Shown: positions 13,705-24,250 of the stretch, in pieces | Layout: each line of letters starts with the position of its first letter | How positions within the stretch are numbered: the stretch's first letter is position 1 | Assembly (NCBI GenBank): GCA_007258455.2 | Contig: VDFB02000002.1 | Coordinates: forward strand, 787,283-851,282 | DNA: 64,000 nt | Direction: 5' to 3' | Source: Sequoia sempervirens | Taxonomy: Eukaryota; Streptophyta; Pinopsida; Cupressales; Cupressaceae | Made by a program: the position numbers and the translations under genes | The notes under the pieces: generated by a model | Databases searched by the model: none | The model's input: only the letters and a program-made list of their open reading frames with translations | Told to the model about the DNA's origin: nothing

Positions 13705-14930
13705 CTACAAATACTCCATCCACTTCATGTTCCTATGACTCAACTTGTCTTGGCTACTCAAAAAGCTTAAGGCATGATTATCTATGAAAACAACAAACTC
13801 CTTTGGTAAGAGATAATGTTTATGTTTCTTGAGTGACTCTACTATTGCATAGAACTCAAGGTCATATGAGGAATACTTCTTTTTTGCATCATTAAGTTTC
13901 TGACTAAAAAAGACAACCAGTTTCCCCTCTTGACTTAAAACTACACCTATGGAAAACCCACTTGCATCATTTTCCATTGTGAACAACTTGCCAAAGTTAG
14001 GGAGTGTGAGAACAGGTTGTTGTGCCACTCTTGTCTTCAAGTAATCAAAGCTTTTATCTACCTCAATTGTCCATTGAAACTTATGCCTCTTCTCACCTTT
14101 GATGTTATCAAGTATGGGTGAACAAATATGGCTAAAGTTCTTATTGAAGTTTTTATAGAAGCTATCCAATCCATGTAATCTCCTAACTTCTCCAACTAAT
14201 GTCAGTGTTGGCCAACTAAGTATGGCCTCTACCTTTGTGGTATCCATCTTCAATGTCCCCTTTGAAATCATGAATCCAAGGTATACAAGTTCATTCTTCA
14301 TAAATGACCACACTTCTTAAGGTTGATCATTAATTTATCCTCATTGAGTCTATTCAATACCTTTTCTAAGCAATCCAAATGATCCTCTTTTATTTTATTG
14401 TACACAAGTATATCATCCAAGTATACCACCACAAATTTTCCTATGAAGTGCTTTAGTACCTCATTCATTAGCCTCATGAATGTACTGGGGGAATTTGATA
14501 ATCCAAATGGCATCACTACCCATTCACATAAACCTTCATTGGTCTTAAAAGTAGTATTCTAGTCATCTCCTTCCCTTATTTTGATATGATGGTATCCACT
14601 TTTCAAATCAATCTTTGAGAAGTACCTTGAACCTACTAACATGTCCATCAAGTCCTCCATCCAAGGTATAGTAAATCTATACTTGATTGTGATTTGATTT
14701 ATTGTTCTTGAATTAGTACAGAGCCTCCAATCTCCATCATTTCTAAGTGCAAATATAGTTGGCATAGCAACAAGGATCAAGCTCTCCCTTATCATCCCTT
14801 TTTCCAACAAGTCTTGAACCTAATTTCTAATCTCCTCATTTTGCTTAGGTGTCATCTTGTATGTTGGTTTGTTAGGAAAACTTGCACCTAGTAAGATAAA
14901 TGTGATGACTCATATCCCTAATGGGAGGCA
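13705..14930 (-). pseudogene. E3 reverse transcriptase and RNase H (broken)
   Basis: The minus-strand frame 14559-14810 has the N-terminal palm motif Tyr-Arg-Phe-Thr-Ile-Pro and Phe-Ser-Lys-Ile-Asp-Leu-Lys-Ser-Gly-Tyr. The next frame, 14298-14516, has Met-Pro-Phe-Gly-Leu and the active-site motif Tyr-Leu-Asp-Asp-Ile-Leu-Val-Tyr (near 14420), which is intact. Frame 13705-14313 continues through the connection domain into RNase H, with Glu-Asn-Asp-Ala-Ser near 13975 (first catalytic Asp), Tyr-Asp-Leu-Glu near 13865 and Asp-Asn-His near 13780. A stop near 14559 and a frameshift near 14300 break it. Confidence 0.9.
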
Positions 14931-14940
14931 ATGAACCTGG

Positions 14941-15600
14941 TTAATCCTTCACTCCTATGTCTTCATATTTATCTAAAAATGTGAAGACCTCCTTAGGTAT
15001 CTCTTCTTTACCTATTGTTGCTGCATTAGAAATAGGCTTACCAACTATGGCATAACTAATGTATTCCTCCTCTAAATATTTTAGAAACTTCTCCTTAACT
15101 ACCATCACACTTGGTCCTTCATGAACAACACCATCATCTTCTTGTAGAGATGTGAGAGTGTATGACACTCCATCTTTCTCAATGAAATACACATTCATGT
15201 GCCCATCATGCTTGGCATTCCTATCAAATTTCCAAGGACTTCTAAGGAGTAGTTGGCATACATCCATAGGAACAATGTCACATAGGATTTTATCTTTATA
15301 GGAACCAATGTTAAACTACACCCAAACTTGCTAATTTACAAGCACTTGTTGCCCCCTATTGAGCCATGAGATCTTGTAGGGTGTTGGATGAGGGTTCCTT
15401 TTCATTTTAATTTTTTCTACCATCTCTAATGACACTATATTATCAGTTGAGCTAGAAACAACTATTACTTTACATACCTTTCCCTGAGATTTACATTTTC
15501 TCTAAAACAATGCCTTTCTTTGAGGGGGTTCCTTGATGGTTGGCACCTTGATTAATTTCCTCCTTATCATTAAAGACTCTCCTACCTCTAAAGCAGCATT
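14941..15600 (-). pseudogene. E3 retropepsin-type protease (dead)
   Basis: The C-terminal half (14941-15267) has Met-Asp-Val-Cys-Gln-Leu-Leu-Leu followed by Pro-Trp-Lys-Phe-Asp-Arg, the typical flap and core end of gypsy protease. Upstream, near 15440-15480, the active-site loop reads Val-Val-Ser-Ser-Ser-Thr-Asp-Asn. The catalytic Asp and the following Gly of the usual Asp-Ser-Gly-Ser are replaced by Val and Ser. Stops interrupt it as well. The role in an intact element would be processing the Gag-Pol polyprotein. Confidence 0.8.
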
Positions 15601-15609
15601 TAGGTAAGC

Positions 15610-16708
15610 TCAATTTACACATTCTTCATCCTCCTCTTGCACTAGTTGAGTCCTCCTCTCTCCACCATGAGAACTTGCACTTGGTTTATCTGAGCACTTC
15701 CATGCAGGATGTCTGAATTGATTATAGTTATAACACCTTCCAGAGAAGGTATTAGACCCTCTACATTGTCCATTGAACCTGCCTCTTACCATTTTTCCTT
15801 CTACCTTTGAAGCTACCCCTTGTTTCACCACTCAATTCCAAATTTTCACTTTGTTCTCCTTGTCCTCTTTGTGATCCTCTTCCACTAGAGGTTCCTCTGC
15901 CCCTAAAACTTTTTCCCCTAGCTCTTGATTTTTTTTCTTGCCTCCTCTTTATCTTTTCCTTGGCCTACGTGGCCATTTTAAAATGCTCCTCTACTATCCA
16001 AGGAGTAGTGAGGCTTATCTCATCTTGAATAATGGATCTCAAACCATTCAAATACCTTTCTATCTTATCCTTTTCATTCTCAATGTGTCCAGACCTTATG
16101 GTCAACTTGTGGAACTCCTCGATATATGTTTCCACATTCAATTCTTTTTGTTTTAAATTTTACAATCTCCTAAACACTTGAATCTCATAATTTGTAGGCA
16201 AGAAATGACTCTTTACCTTTGCCACCATAATGTCCCATGAATTGATATTGGGATTGGATTTCTTTGTTGTCTCATCTTGGGTGTAATTCCACCATGTCAA
16301 TGTTGGCCCCTTCAATTTTTTTTAGCAAATTTGACCTTTTTGTCTTTAGCCACCTCCTTGAATTCAAAATAGTTGTCTAAGGAATCTATCCACTCAATCA
16401 CCTATTCAACATGCATTTTTCCACCATACATATGTAGCTTCATCTTCAAATCTTGTGTCTCTCCTTTCATATCATTAAGAACTTGTAGAAACTTCCTTTC
16501 TTTAGGATCCATCTGCTCATGTGATGCTTTCGGGGGGTGCTCACTTTCACCCTCTTCCTCATCTCTAGGGTCGTTCTCCTCTGCAAGACCCTTACCTCTC
16601 TTGTCTCTTTTCTCTAGTAATTTAATCTTAGCTTCCATAGCTTCTTGATACTCTCTTATGGCTCTTAAATCCCTAGAAAAAACAATAAACCACCTTTAGG
16701 AGGCATCT
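15610..16708 (-). pseudogene. E3 gag (broken)
   Basis: A candidate start codon lies near 16708. Frame 16402-16638 covers a charged N-terminal region rich in Glu and Lys. The capsid part follows through stops: a Trp-Ile-Asp-Ser-Leu segment near 16385, a Trp-Trp pair near 16290, and a Leu-Arg-Ser-Ile-Ile-Gln-Asp-Glu-Ile segment near 16030. The nucleocapsid end (15610-15831) is Arg/Gly-rich with a damaged zinc knuckle: Cys-Tyr-Asn-Tyr...His-x4-Cys, where the second Cys has become Tyr. Plus-strand frames over this area are shadows. Confidence 0.8.
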
Positions 16709-16770
16709 CATATGCTTTACCTTGCAGTTTCTCTTCTTTAAACTCAAATCTCCCTTCCAAATGATCTAAA

Positions 16771-16790
16771 GCCTAAGCTTTGATACCCTC
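16771..16790 (-). other. E3 primer binding site (initiator tRNA-Met type)
   Basis: On the minus strand this reads GGGTATCAAAGCTTAGGC, close to the plant initiator-Met site TGGTATCAGAGC. It lies a few bases inside the 5' LTR end, as expected for priming minus-strand DNA synthesis. Confidence 0.8.
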
Positions 16791-16793
16791 TAA

Positions 16794-17939
16794 TGTATAG
16801 AAGGGTGATTAGGCTTCAAAAAATATAAATAACAAGGTTTCCATGTTTGCAAACCCTTACATGGGTTGATTCCTTCACAAATAGACCACTATGCTTGTAA
16901 TAGTCCATATCGCCTTTTCTCTACATATATTTTAGAGGCCTCAATTGTTTAGAACCTTCACACTTTTAGACACCTATTATCTTCCTCTTCAACATATCAA
17001 CCTATCTCCTAATTTTTTTTGGAATATTCTCTTCAAATTGAGCCTACAATGCTGAAATTAGGCCTAAATAGGCCACTGTTACAAAGGAAGTGTGCTCAAA
17101 TCAACTGGTAAACTCCTAAAATCTTCTCCAAAAAACTCCTTAGGTCACCTAGGGTTAGATCCAACAATTTTTTTCATCAAATATTCCTAAAAATTTGTTG
17201 TCCTATCAAATCTCCACCAAACTAAGCCTAGCACATAAGGATGCTAAACTAGGGCTCATGTAAAACCTCTACAAACACCATCACCTTGCCCTAAAACTAC
17301 CAAAAAAAAAGAGCACATCTATAAGGTCCATTCAACTATTTTTAACAATTTTCCTATAGTAGAATGGCCTATTGTTACATGTTTTATATCAAAACCCTTG
17401 AAACCCTAACTAGATAGAGCACTTATATAAATCTACTTCAATCTCCCTCAAATAATAATGAAATTCAAAAAAATAGGATTCAAACAAATGTATACACAAA
17501 TATATATCAATTCACATGAGTCTCAGATGATTATGTTGTTGTACAAGGCTTTATAGGTTCAAAAAACACAAGAAAACATAAAATTTTCACAAAAATAGAG
17601 TATCTCCTTTATTTTATCACTCCAAAAATCATCAAAAACCATGCCTCAAATGTATTAGAAGATTTTAAACATGTTCCCTTCAAATTCTGATTTCCCCCAA
17701 TTGATTTTATGAATGGGTGATGGTTGGTATTCCCATACAAGCCAAATTTGACACATTATTATGCAGTTTTATATTATTCTTGAAATATTTTTAACAAACA
17801 CTTGCAAGACCCTAAATTACCTTGTTTACATTGAAATAGGTCTAATAGAACTTATTTTCATCATGGAAAAACATAAAAAATAAAAAAAAGACTCCACAAT
17901 GCATCATCAAACCAAACTTGTCTAGGTGCTCCTGCACCA
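16794..17939 (-). repeat. E3 5' LTR
   Basis: Partner of 10203-11340. On the element's own strand it runs from TGGTGCAGGAGC at 17939 to CTATACA at 16794, then the primer site. It should hold the E3 promoter; I could not choose a convincing TATA box. Confidence 0.9.
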
Positions 17940-19318
17940 CAGAGACTATTTTGGCAAAATGGGTATCCAAATCCACAAAATATTTGAAAAATAGGTATAG
18001 TGGGAATAATTTTCCATTAATAGTGAATTATTCCACTTTTAATTTTCAAAAAACTCAAAAGTGGACTCTATAGCGCTCGGTCTGCTCTTTTTGTTCCTCC
18101 AGGTGTCTAGATCTGAAAGCCTAGTTTTCAAGGTTGTAAGTGACTTTTTTGTGAAGATTTTGACCTTTCCAATAGGGATATGACTCCAAAAAGTTTTAAA
18201 CCTAATATTCAATCATCCCCAATTCTACAAATCACCTAAATCTATAATCACACAAAGAGAGAAAGAAACTGTTGATTGGAAGGGAATGGGGGTTTGCCTT
18301 GGTCAAACCATGTTTAGGTAATTAAACCAAATGATTAAATAAGATGAAGCATGAAGATGAAATAATGGAATTAGAACCTTTCCATGATTATGGATCTTGA
18401 AATTCTACAATAATTGATGAAGAATCTACCCTTGAAGACACTTGAATGCCCTTATGAAGACTTGAATTGCTTAACAATTGAATGATTGACTTGACAACAT
18501 GAATGAATGATGGATGGATCATGAATGAATAATGAATGAATCAAATAATTATTTTGAAACTTTTTTATATAGGGAATCCACTCAAATTCCCATTAATTTG
18601 ACCCCAAAGGCCGACATTGAAGAAAATTAAACATAAATCCTAATTTTTCCTACTCAAACTTTGAAAATGAATGAAACTTGGATGGGACTCATTCACCCAA
18701 AGTGGAAAATGGGTCCCATAGGGGCCATTTTGCTAGCTAAAGTGTTAGGGAATGCATAAATTAAGTTCATATGTTGATATAGTAGGGTTTTTAATCAAAT
18801 TATGCCTCAGGATGCACAAAATGAGTTCATAGCAGAGTATTAATGATGACATAAAAACTTATAAGGGATAGGGACACAAAGTTCAATGTGAGAGTGCGGT
18901 TAAATACACTCTACAACACTAAAATTAGGTCCACTTAGCCTAGAAAGGCACAAGATTTAATTTGAATGTGTAAAACACATTACAACACTAGATTAAAAAT
19001 AGATGTAATTTACAAGCCTTCTAGATTAATGTGAGAGTTCCATTAAATATATTTTTACAACATTGAATTAAGGGGAAAAAAATGTCCATTAGACTTAAAT
19101 GCTTAATAAAAGTCTAGAAAAGTGTGAAATTCATTTTCAACACTTTACAATGCCTTTACAAGACATCGATAAATAAGTTTTGTTCAATTTTCAAGGGCCT
19201 AGGATCTAATGTGGATGTGTAAAACACCTCACAACTCTAAATCATAGCATCATTAGGTCCAATTTATCATTAATTATTCCTGAATTAGGCAAGGTGCACT
19301 TTTTTCTACACGATTGCA
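17940..19318 (-). repeat. E2 left LTR, inner (U3/R) part, inverted
   Basis: The reverse complement aligns with 21280-22690. Shared landmarks are AAAAAAGTGCACCTT, TTAATGATAAATT, CTTGTGCCTTTCTAGGCTAAGTGGAC, the ATTCATTCAT-rich block, and GTTTGACCAAGG..AACCCCCATTCCCT. It ends at GATTGCA (19312-19318), the U3 terminus. Summed with 9770-10202 it is 1812 bp, against 1836 bp for the right LTR; about 30 bp of the difference is a small duplication near 21925 in the right copy. Confidence 0.85.
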
Positions 19319-19375
19319 TTATTTCATGTTCATGATTCATTATCTTGTTTCATAATTTTTGATTATTTACCTAAA

Positions 19376-20099
19376 AGGAGTTTTACCAACAACCACCAGA
19401 TCCAAAAGCAATGAAAAAGCTTTATGGAAAAGGTTATGAACTTATGAAACAACTTGTGTATAGTTAGAAAGGATATGGTGCTAGATAAAAAGGTATCCAC
19501 AACCCTATAGAGCCTAACATGAAAGAAAATACTAGTGGTATTGGTTATTGTCTCTTGAAAGACACAAACAAGCCTTCAATTAATATCAATGTTATCACAA
19601 AACATCCTTCTAAGTCAACTTTAACATTAGTGCATCCTGAACTGGTAGACACTAGTGGTCTCAAAAGTTAACCTTTGCAATAGATGAAACAAACAAATAA
19701 CTCTTCACTTAATGTCAATGTCATCTTGCAAAACACTAATGATTTGAATTTGTTAGATTGTACACCCTCCTATAAAGGAGAGAACATAATCTCACAATCT
19801 AAAGAGTCTTGCATAGGTATGACAATTAAGACTAAGCAATAAATCTCTTTGCCACAAACTACAAGAACACCTTCTACCATTCATCAAGAGGGTATCTTGT
19901 TGAGACTCCTCCAAGATCACTTGATATCTCTCCCTCCAAGAACTCAAAAGAAATTTTATTACAAAGATTCATTTTGTGCATATGAGAGAGTTCACAATCA
20001 TTCTACTAATGAATATCAAGCATTGAGTAGTAAATTCCAACATCTTAAGGATTTTGGTGCTCTTATTTATCTAGGCGAGCCTCATTCCTCTAATTGATA
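19376..20099 (+). pseudogene. E2 internal coding fragment, Tat/Ogre-like pol spacer
   Basis: From 19376 the plus strand encodes a broken stretch with Gln-Gln-Pro-Pro, Leu-Tyr-Gly-Lys-Gly and Met-Lys-Gln-Leu. The same order occurs in E4 at 38310-38400 (Gln-Gln-Pro-Pro, Ile-Tyr-Gly-Arg-Gly, Met-Lys-Gln-Phe), so both derive from one element family's region between protease and RT. A 'HPELVD'-like segment near 19635 also matches E4. The final frame 19849-20097 (82 codons) is open but matches nothing I recognise. RT, RNase H and integrase are absent. Confidence 0.65.
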
Positions 20100-21279
20100 C
20101 TAATTTTCACTTTAGCATGTTTCTCATCAATAATTTCGTCTCACCCTTGTCCTACACTAAGTGAGGGCAAGGGGTTAGGTAGCCTTGTCCTCGTATTTCA
20201 CTTGTCGTTGTCTCTTTTGGCTAGTCATTAACCTTTCATAAACATAAAGAGAAAGCTTGCAACGTGGACAACATGACTTAATATTAACTTATGTGTGACA
20301 TACTACATTTTTCATTATGTAGCTTATCAGAAACATATGACTTGGCATAGGGCTTTCTGAATAAGTTCTCATGTCTTATTCTACTTTCAAGAAATTTCTC
20401 ATAGTAATGGTGTTAACAACCACTTTAAAGTTGGGGCATACATCAACACTCATATTTCATTATGCGATTTCTTCCTTCTTGTGATGTGTCCTTTTCTTGG
20501 TGATGTCATTGAGCTTGATTTCCTCCAAAAGCATGATATTTATTTGACTTGTCCTCTCTTGGAAACATTAAACACAATGTTCACCAAGATAATACCTTGC
20601 ATTTGTCCTCTCTTGGAGATTTTAACTACAATTTCCCCTAAGATGAAACCTTGCATGAACTAAGAAAAATATCTTTGAACAAATATTACACTATTTTGCA
20701 TTTACAATGTCTATGAGTTTTAAGCATACAAAGTTATGCTTGCCTCATGTAGCTCGAAGATCATTTTTTTCCGGTGCCTTATCAACATTATCAAAAGGTA
20801 TAAATTGGTATGGTTTGAGTGGGAAGTTCAATCGAAGGCATGACTTTCCCCATAGCCACTTGCGTGTGTGTGAGTGCATACCAGACATGAGTGTATGTTT
20901 CTCACCTTTTAGGAATTTTCACCCGATAGAATAGCCAAGAGTTTCTTTGCCTCAAATTGAGTATGCATTTTTGGACAAACAACTTATATATTCATCCAAA
21001 ATATGTTGGAAAAATAGCTAAAGCTTTATCCACCTTTTTATTTCTACGCATTGTCATTGTATGATCGTGTATCTCGTTTTGTTGTAAATCATTCACCTTA
21101 TGCATGTCCTTTTTTGCTTATGTTAATTTGACTTAGGATCTTAGATCCTAAGGGATTGGTTACCTCCTTCATCTTTGTTATACTAGACCATTTTTATTGG
21201 TACAATTGGACCCCTCTTGAATGTCTACTTTAGTGTGATTTTGAAGCAAGTTCATCCTCTCACTAAAGTGGGGGCTAAA
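20100..21279 (+). other. E2 3' non-coding region ending in a polypurine tract
   Basis: About 1.2 kb with only short chance frames (20481-20663, 20707-20934). It ends in AAAGTGGGGGCTAAA (21265-21279), a good polypurine tract placed exactly before the right LTR start TGTTGCATCG. That fixes this internal segment as plus-strand. Confidence 0.75.
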
Positions 21280-23115
21280 TGTTGCATCGAAAAAAGTGCA
21301 CCTTCCTTGATTCAAGAATAATTAATGATAAATTAGACCTAATGACACCTTGATTTAGTGTTGTGAGTTTTTTTACACATCCACATTAGATCTTAGGCCC
21401 TTGCAAACTAAACAAAATCTATTTATCGATGTCTTGTAATGGTGTTGTAAAGTGTTGTAAATGAATTTCACACTTTTCTAGACTTTTATTAATTATTTAA
21501 GTCTAATGGACCTATTTTTTCCCCTTAATTCAGTGTTGTAAAATATATTTAATGGAATTATCACATTAATCTAGAAGGCTTGTAAATTAAACCTAGTTTT
21601 AATCTAGTGTTGTAATGTTTTTTACACATTCACATTAGATCTTGTGCCTTTCTAGGCTAAGTGGACGTCATTTTAGTGTTGTAGAGTGTATTTAACCACA
21701 CTCTCACATTTAACTTTGTCTACCTATTCCAAATAAACCTTTATATCATAATTAATAGGCCCCTATGACCCCATATTGTGCATCCTAAGGAATAATTTGA
21801 TCAAAAACCCTACTAGATCAACATATGAACTAAATTCATGCATTCCCCAACACTTTAGCTACAAAAATGGCCCTTGTGGGACCCATTCGCCACTTTGGCT
21901 GAATGAATCCCATCCAAGTGGGACTCATTCACCCAAGAGGGTGAATGAGTCCCATTTGAGCTATTTTCAAAGTTTGAGTGAGAAAAAATAGGTTTTAAGT
22001 TTAATTTTCTTCAATATAGACCTTGGGGATCAAATCAATAGACATTGAGTGGATTTCCTATATAAAAAATATTCCAAATCATTATTTGATTCATTCATCA
22101 TTCATTCATGATGCATCCATCATTCATTCATGTTATCAAATCAAGCATTCAAGGGTTAAGAACTTCAAGTCTTCACAAGGGAATTCAAGTGTGTTCAAGG
22201 GAAGATTCTTCATCAATTATTGCAACATTTCAAGATCAATCATCATGGAAAGGTTCTAATTCCATTATTTCATCTTCATGCTTCATCTTATTTCATCATT
22301 TGGTTTAATTACCTAAATAGGGTTTGACCAAGGAAAACCCCCATTCCCTAACAATCAACATTTTCTTTCTCTCTTTATGTGATAATAGATTTAGGTGTTT
22401 TGAAGGCTTAGGGATGGTTGAAGATTAGGTTTCAGACTTGTTGGAGTCATCTCCCTATTTAGAAGGTCAAAATCTTCACAAAAGGCCACTTATAGCCCTA
22501 AAAATTAGGGTTTCAAATCCATACACCTAGAGGAATAGAAAGAGCATACCCAGGGCTACATATTCCACTTTTGAGTTTTCAGAAAATTCAAAGTGGACTC
22601 ATTCATCATTAGTGGTGAATGAGTCCTAGTGTACCTATTTTTTAGATATTTTTGTGCATTTGGATACCCATTTGGCCGAAATATGCTCCAATATAATTTT
22701 CTAGATCTAGGACTAATTCGCCCAGAATGGTGAATGAGTCCTACTAGGCTTAAAAATTAGCATCTTTAGAGTTATAGAGTTCTTTCTAGATTTCAACACA
22801 TTTATAGGTACACACTCTCTATTTTTTAGCTTTATGTTTTTCTTTATTTGCATTTCTAAGTCATTTTCTAGGTCTTTTTCCATACTACACTATGTTTTCA
22901 AACATTTTACATTTTCCAAGTTTACACTTGGTGGTGAACCCCTTTCTTGTTTTATTAATCCCCAAGGATATCTTATTTTCATATCTCTCACATCCCTCAT
23001 TGGTTTGAGATCTCTAAGGCACCCTTGAGTGTGGATATATTGTGAAATTGAATCTCTCTCTCCTTTATTCCATTTTGTGGACAAGGAAGTGAAGCATCCA
23101 TTTTTGGTGTCCACA
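21280..23115 (+). repeat. E2 right LTR (plus orientation)
   Basis: It starts TGTTGCATCG after the polypurine tract and ends GGTGTCCACA before the GATAT duplication. It contains a TATA box at 22059-22067. The whole LTR matches the reverse complement of the split left LTR and, more distantly, E4's LTR near 28895-30535. Frames at 21776-22308 and 22834-23028 are LTR translations, not genes. Confidence 0.9.
22059..22067 (+). promoter_or_regulatory. Putative TATA box of the E2 right LTR
   Basis: TATATAAAA within CCTATATAAAAAATATT. The same position in E4's LTR has CCTATATAAGC (29299-29306), so the element is conserved between two diverged LTRs, which supports a core promoter role. Confidence 0.55.
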
Positions 23116-23120
23116 GATAT
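23116..23120. repeat. Target-site duplication of E2, right copy (GATAT)
   Basis: A perfect match to 9765-9769, directly after the right LTR end CCACA. Beyond it E1 sequence continues. Confidence 0.85.
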
Positions 23121-24250
23121 GGAGCTCAACCTAATGGATCAAAATAAAATGTTGCAACTTTACAAGTGCATGGATGATAACTTCCAAATCTAAATTATGG
23201 GTGGGGTAATTCAACACCTAATTTTTGATCTTCTATGAATCATAAGAAAATCACTCAACCCTCTTGTGTAAGGAACAAGTTTCAAGCCATCTAATGATGC
23301 ATTAGTCAAAACTAGATAAAATATTCTATAGGATTAAGTACTAGAAGGATAGGTGCACTAGTCAACAATTCCTAAAAAAATTGGAATCATAACTTACACT
23401 ACTTTGAAGAAATAAATTTATTCCCTATCCTCTAAAGATAAGTAATTAGATGTGTCACTCTAGATAAATCTATGATGAATTTATGGTAATAGCCACTAAT
23501 CCCATGAAACTATGAAACTTAGTAAATTTCATAGGTATTGGTCAATCTACAATAGCCTAAATCTTGTAGGGATCAATTGACATACCATCGCCAAATATAA
23601 CATAACCCAAATACTTCATCTTTGACTAAAATGACTTGAACATTTTTTAAAGTTTTAATAAAGCTAATTTTCTCATGAAAACATGATAGAACCTAGCATA
23701 ATTGGAGCTTGTGGTCTTCTATTTCCATAAAATTAAAATTACATGCAAAAACACAAGGGAAAACTATTCTAGGTAAGTAAAAAATACCCCATTCACTAAA
23801 GGAGCATTCACCAATCCAAATAAAACTACCATGAATGTGTAGTGTCCATAACAAGTATAAAATGTAGCTCAATGAATGTGAACTCCATGATTTTGAAGTT
23901 GATGGAATTTAGAATTAAAGTCAATCTTAAAGAACACTCTAGCTATTTTTTCTAGTAAAAAAACATCAATCTTTGGAAAAGGATTTAAATTCCTCACCAT
24001 CACCTCAATAAACTAAAAATAATAAATTTACAAGCAAAGGGATCCATCCCTTCTTTTATAAAGATAGTTTATGCACCCCAAGGGGATACACTAGTAAGAA
24101 TGTGCCCCTTCTTTGACAACTCTTCCAACAATAAATGAAGCTAAATATGCTCTAGAGTTTCCGTATGATACATCACAAGAGATATGGGTTCTACTCTTGC
24201 AAGAAGATTAATATAGAAGCCTCCATCTCACATCAAAAATACATTAGGAA
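23116..24250 (-). pseudogene. E1 reverse transcriptase / RNase H remnant
   Basis: Read on the minus strand, a gypsy RT can be followed through stops: a Ser-Val-Ser-Pro-Trp-Gly-Ala segment near 24080, Asn-Pro-Phe-Pro-Lys-Ile-Asp near 23975, a Phe-Gly-Leu-Val-Asn-Ala segment near 23820, and Lys-Tyr-Leu-Gly-Tyr-Val-Ile near 23610. RNase H follows at 23120-23250, ending at the insertion point beside its conserved Asp-His. The order and spacing match a gypsy RT-RNase H; the Tyr-x-Asp-Asp active site has been lost. Confidence 0.65.

Larger units (their letters stand above)
10203..17939 (-). mobile_element. E3: complete but inactive minus-strand chromovirus-like gypsy element
   Basis: LTRs of 1138 and 1146 bp (10203-11340, 16794-17939) with TG...CA termini bracket gag, protease, RT, RNase H and integrase in gypsy order on the minus strand, with an initiator-Met primer site beside the right LTR. 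The integrase C-terminus (Gly-Asp-Met-Val near 12590, Phe-Asn-Val-Ile-Asp-Leu near 12430) resembles Reina/CRM-type chromoviruses, but no chromodomain is visible. All genes carry stops or frameshifts, and two catalytic aspartates are lost. No convincing 5-bp target duplication was found at its ends. Confidence 0.9.
9770..23115. mobile_element. E2: gypsy-derived element with inverted LTRs, no RT or integrase
   Basis: The left LTR is minus-oriented (9770-10202 plus 17940-19318, split by E3) and the right LTR is plus-oriented (21280-23115). Both outer termini are therefore the U5 (3') ends of an LTR. The unit is flanked by a perfect GATAT duplication. The internal 2 kb (19319-21279) holds a plus-strand fragment of the region between protease and RT of a Tat/Ogre-like element, a 3' non-coding tail and a polypurine tract beside the right LTR. 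The primer site, gag, RT and integrase are missing. The left LTR's U3 end abuts mid-pol sequence directly. Confidence 0.8.

Noticed and set aside
9770..19318. Left E2 LTR as an independent solo LTR insertion
   Set aside because: Its own flanks (GATAT and TTATT) do not match, whereas GATAT matches the far side of the right LTR and the E1 frame rejoins across the whole unit.
22059..22067. Host promoter upstream of a host gene
   Set aside because: The TATA box lies within an LTR and is followed only by E1 remnants.
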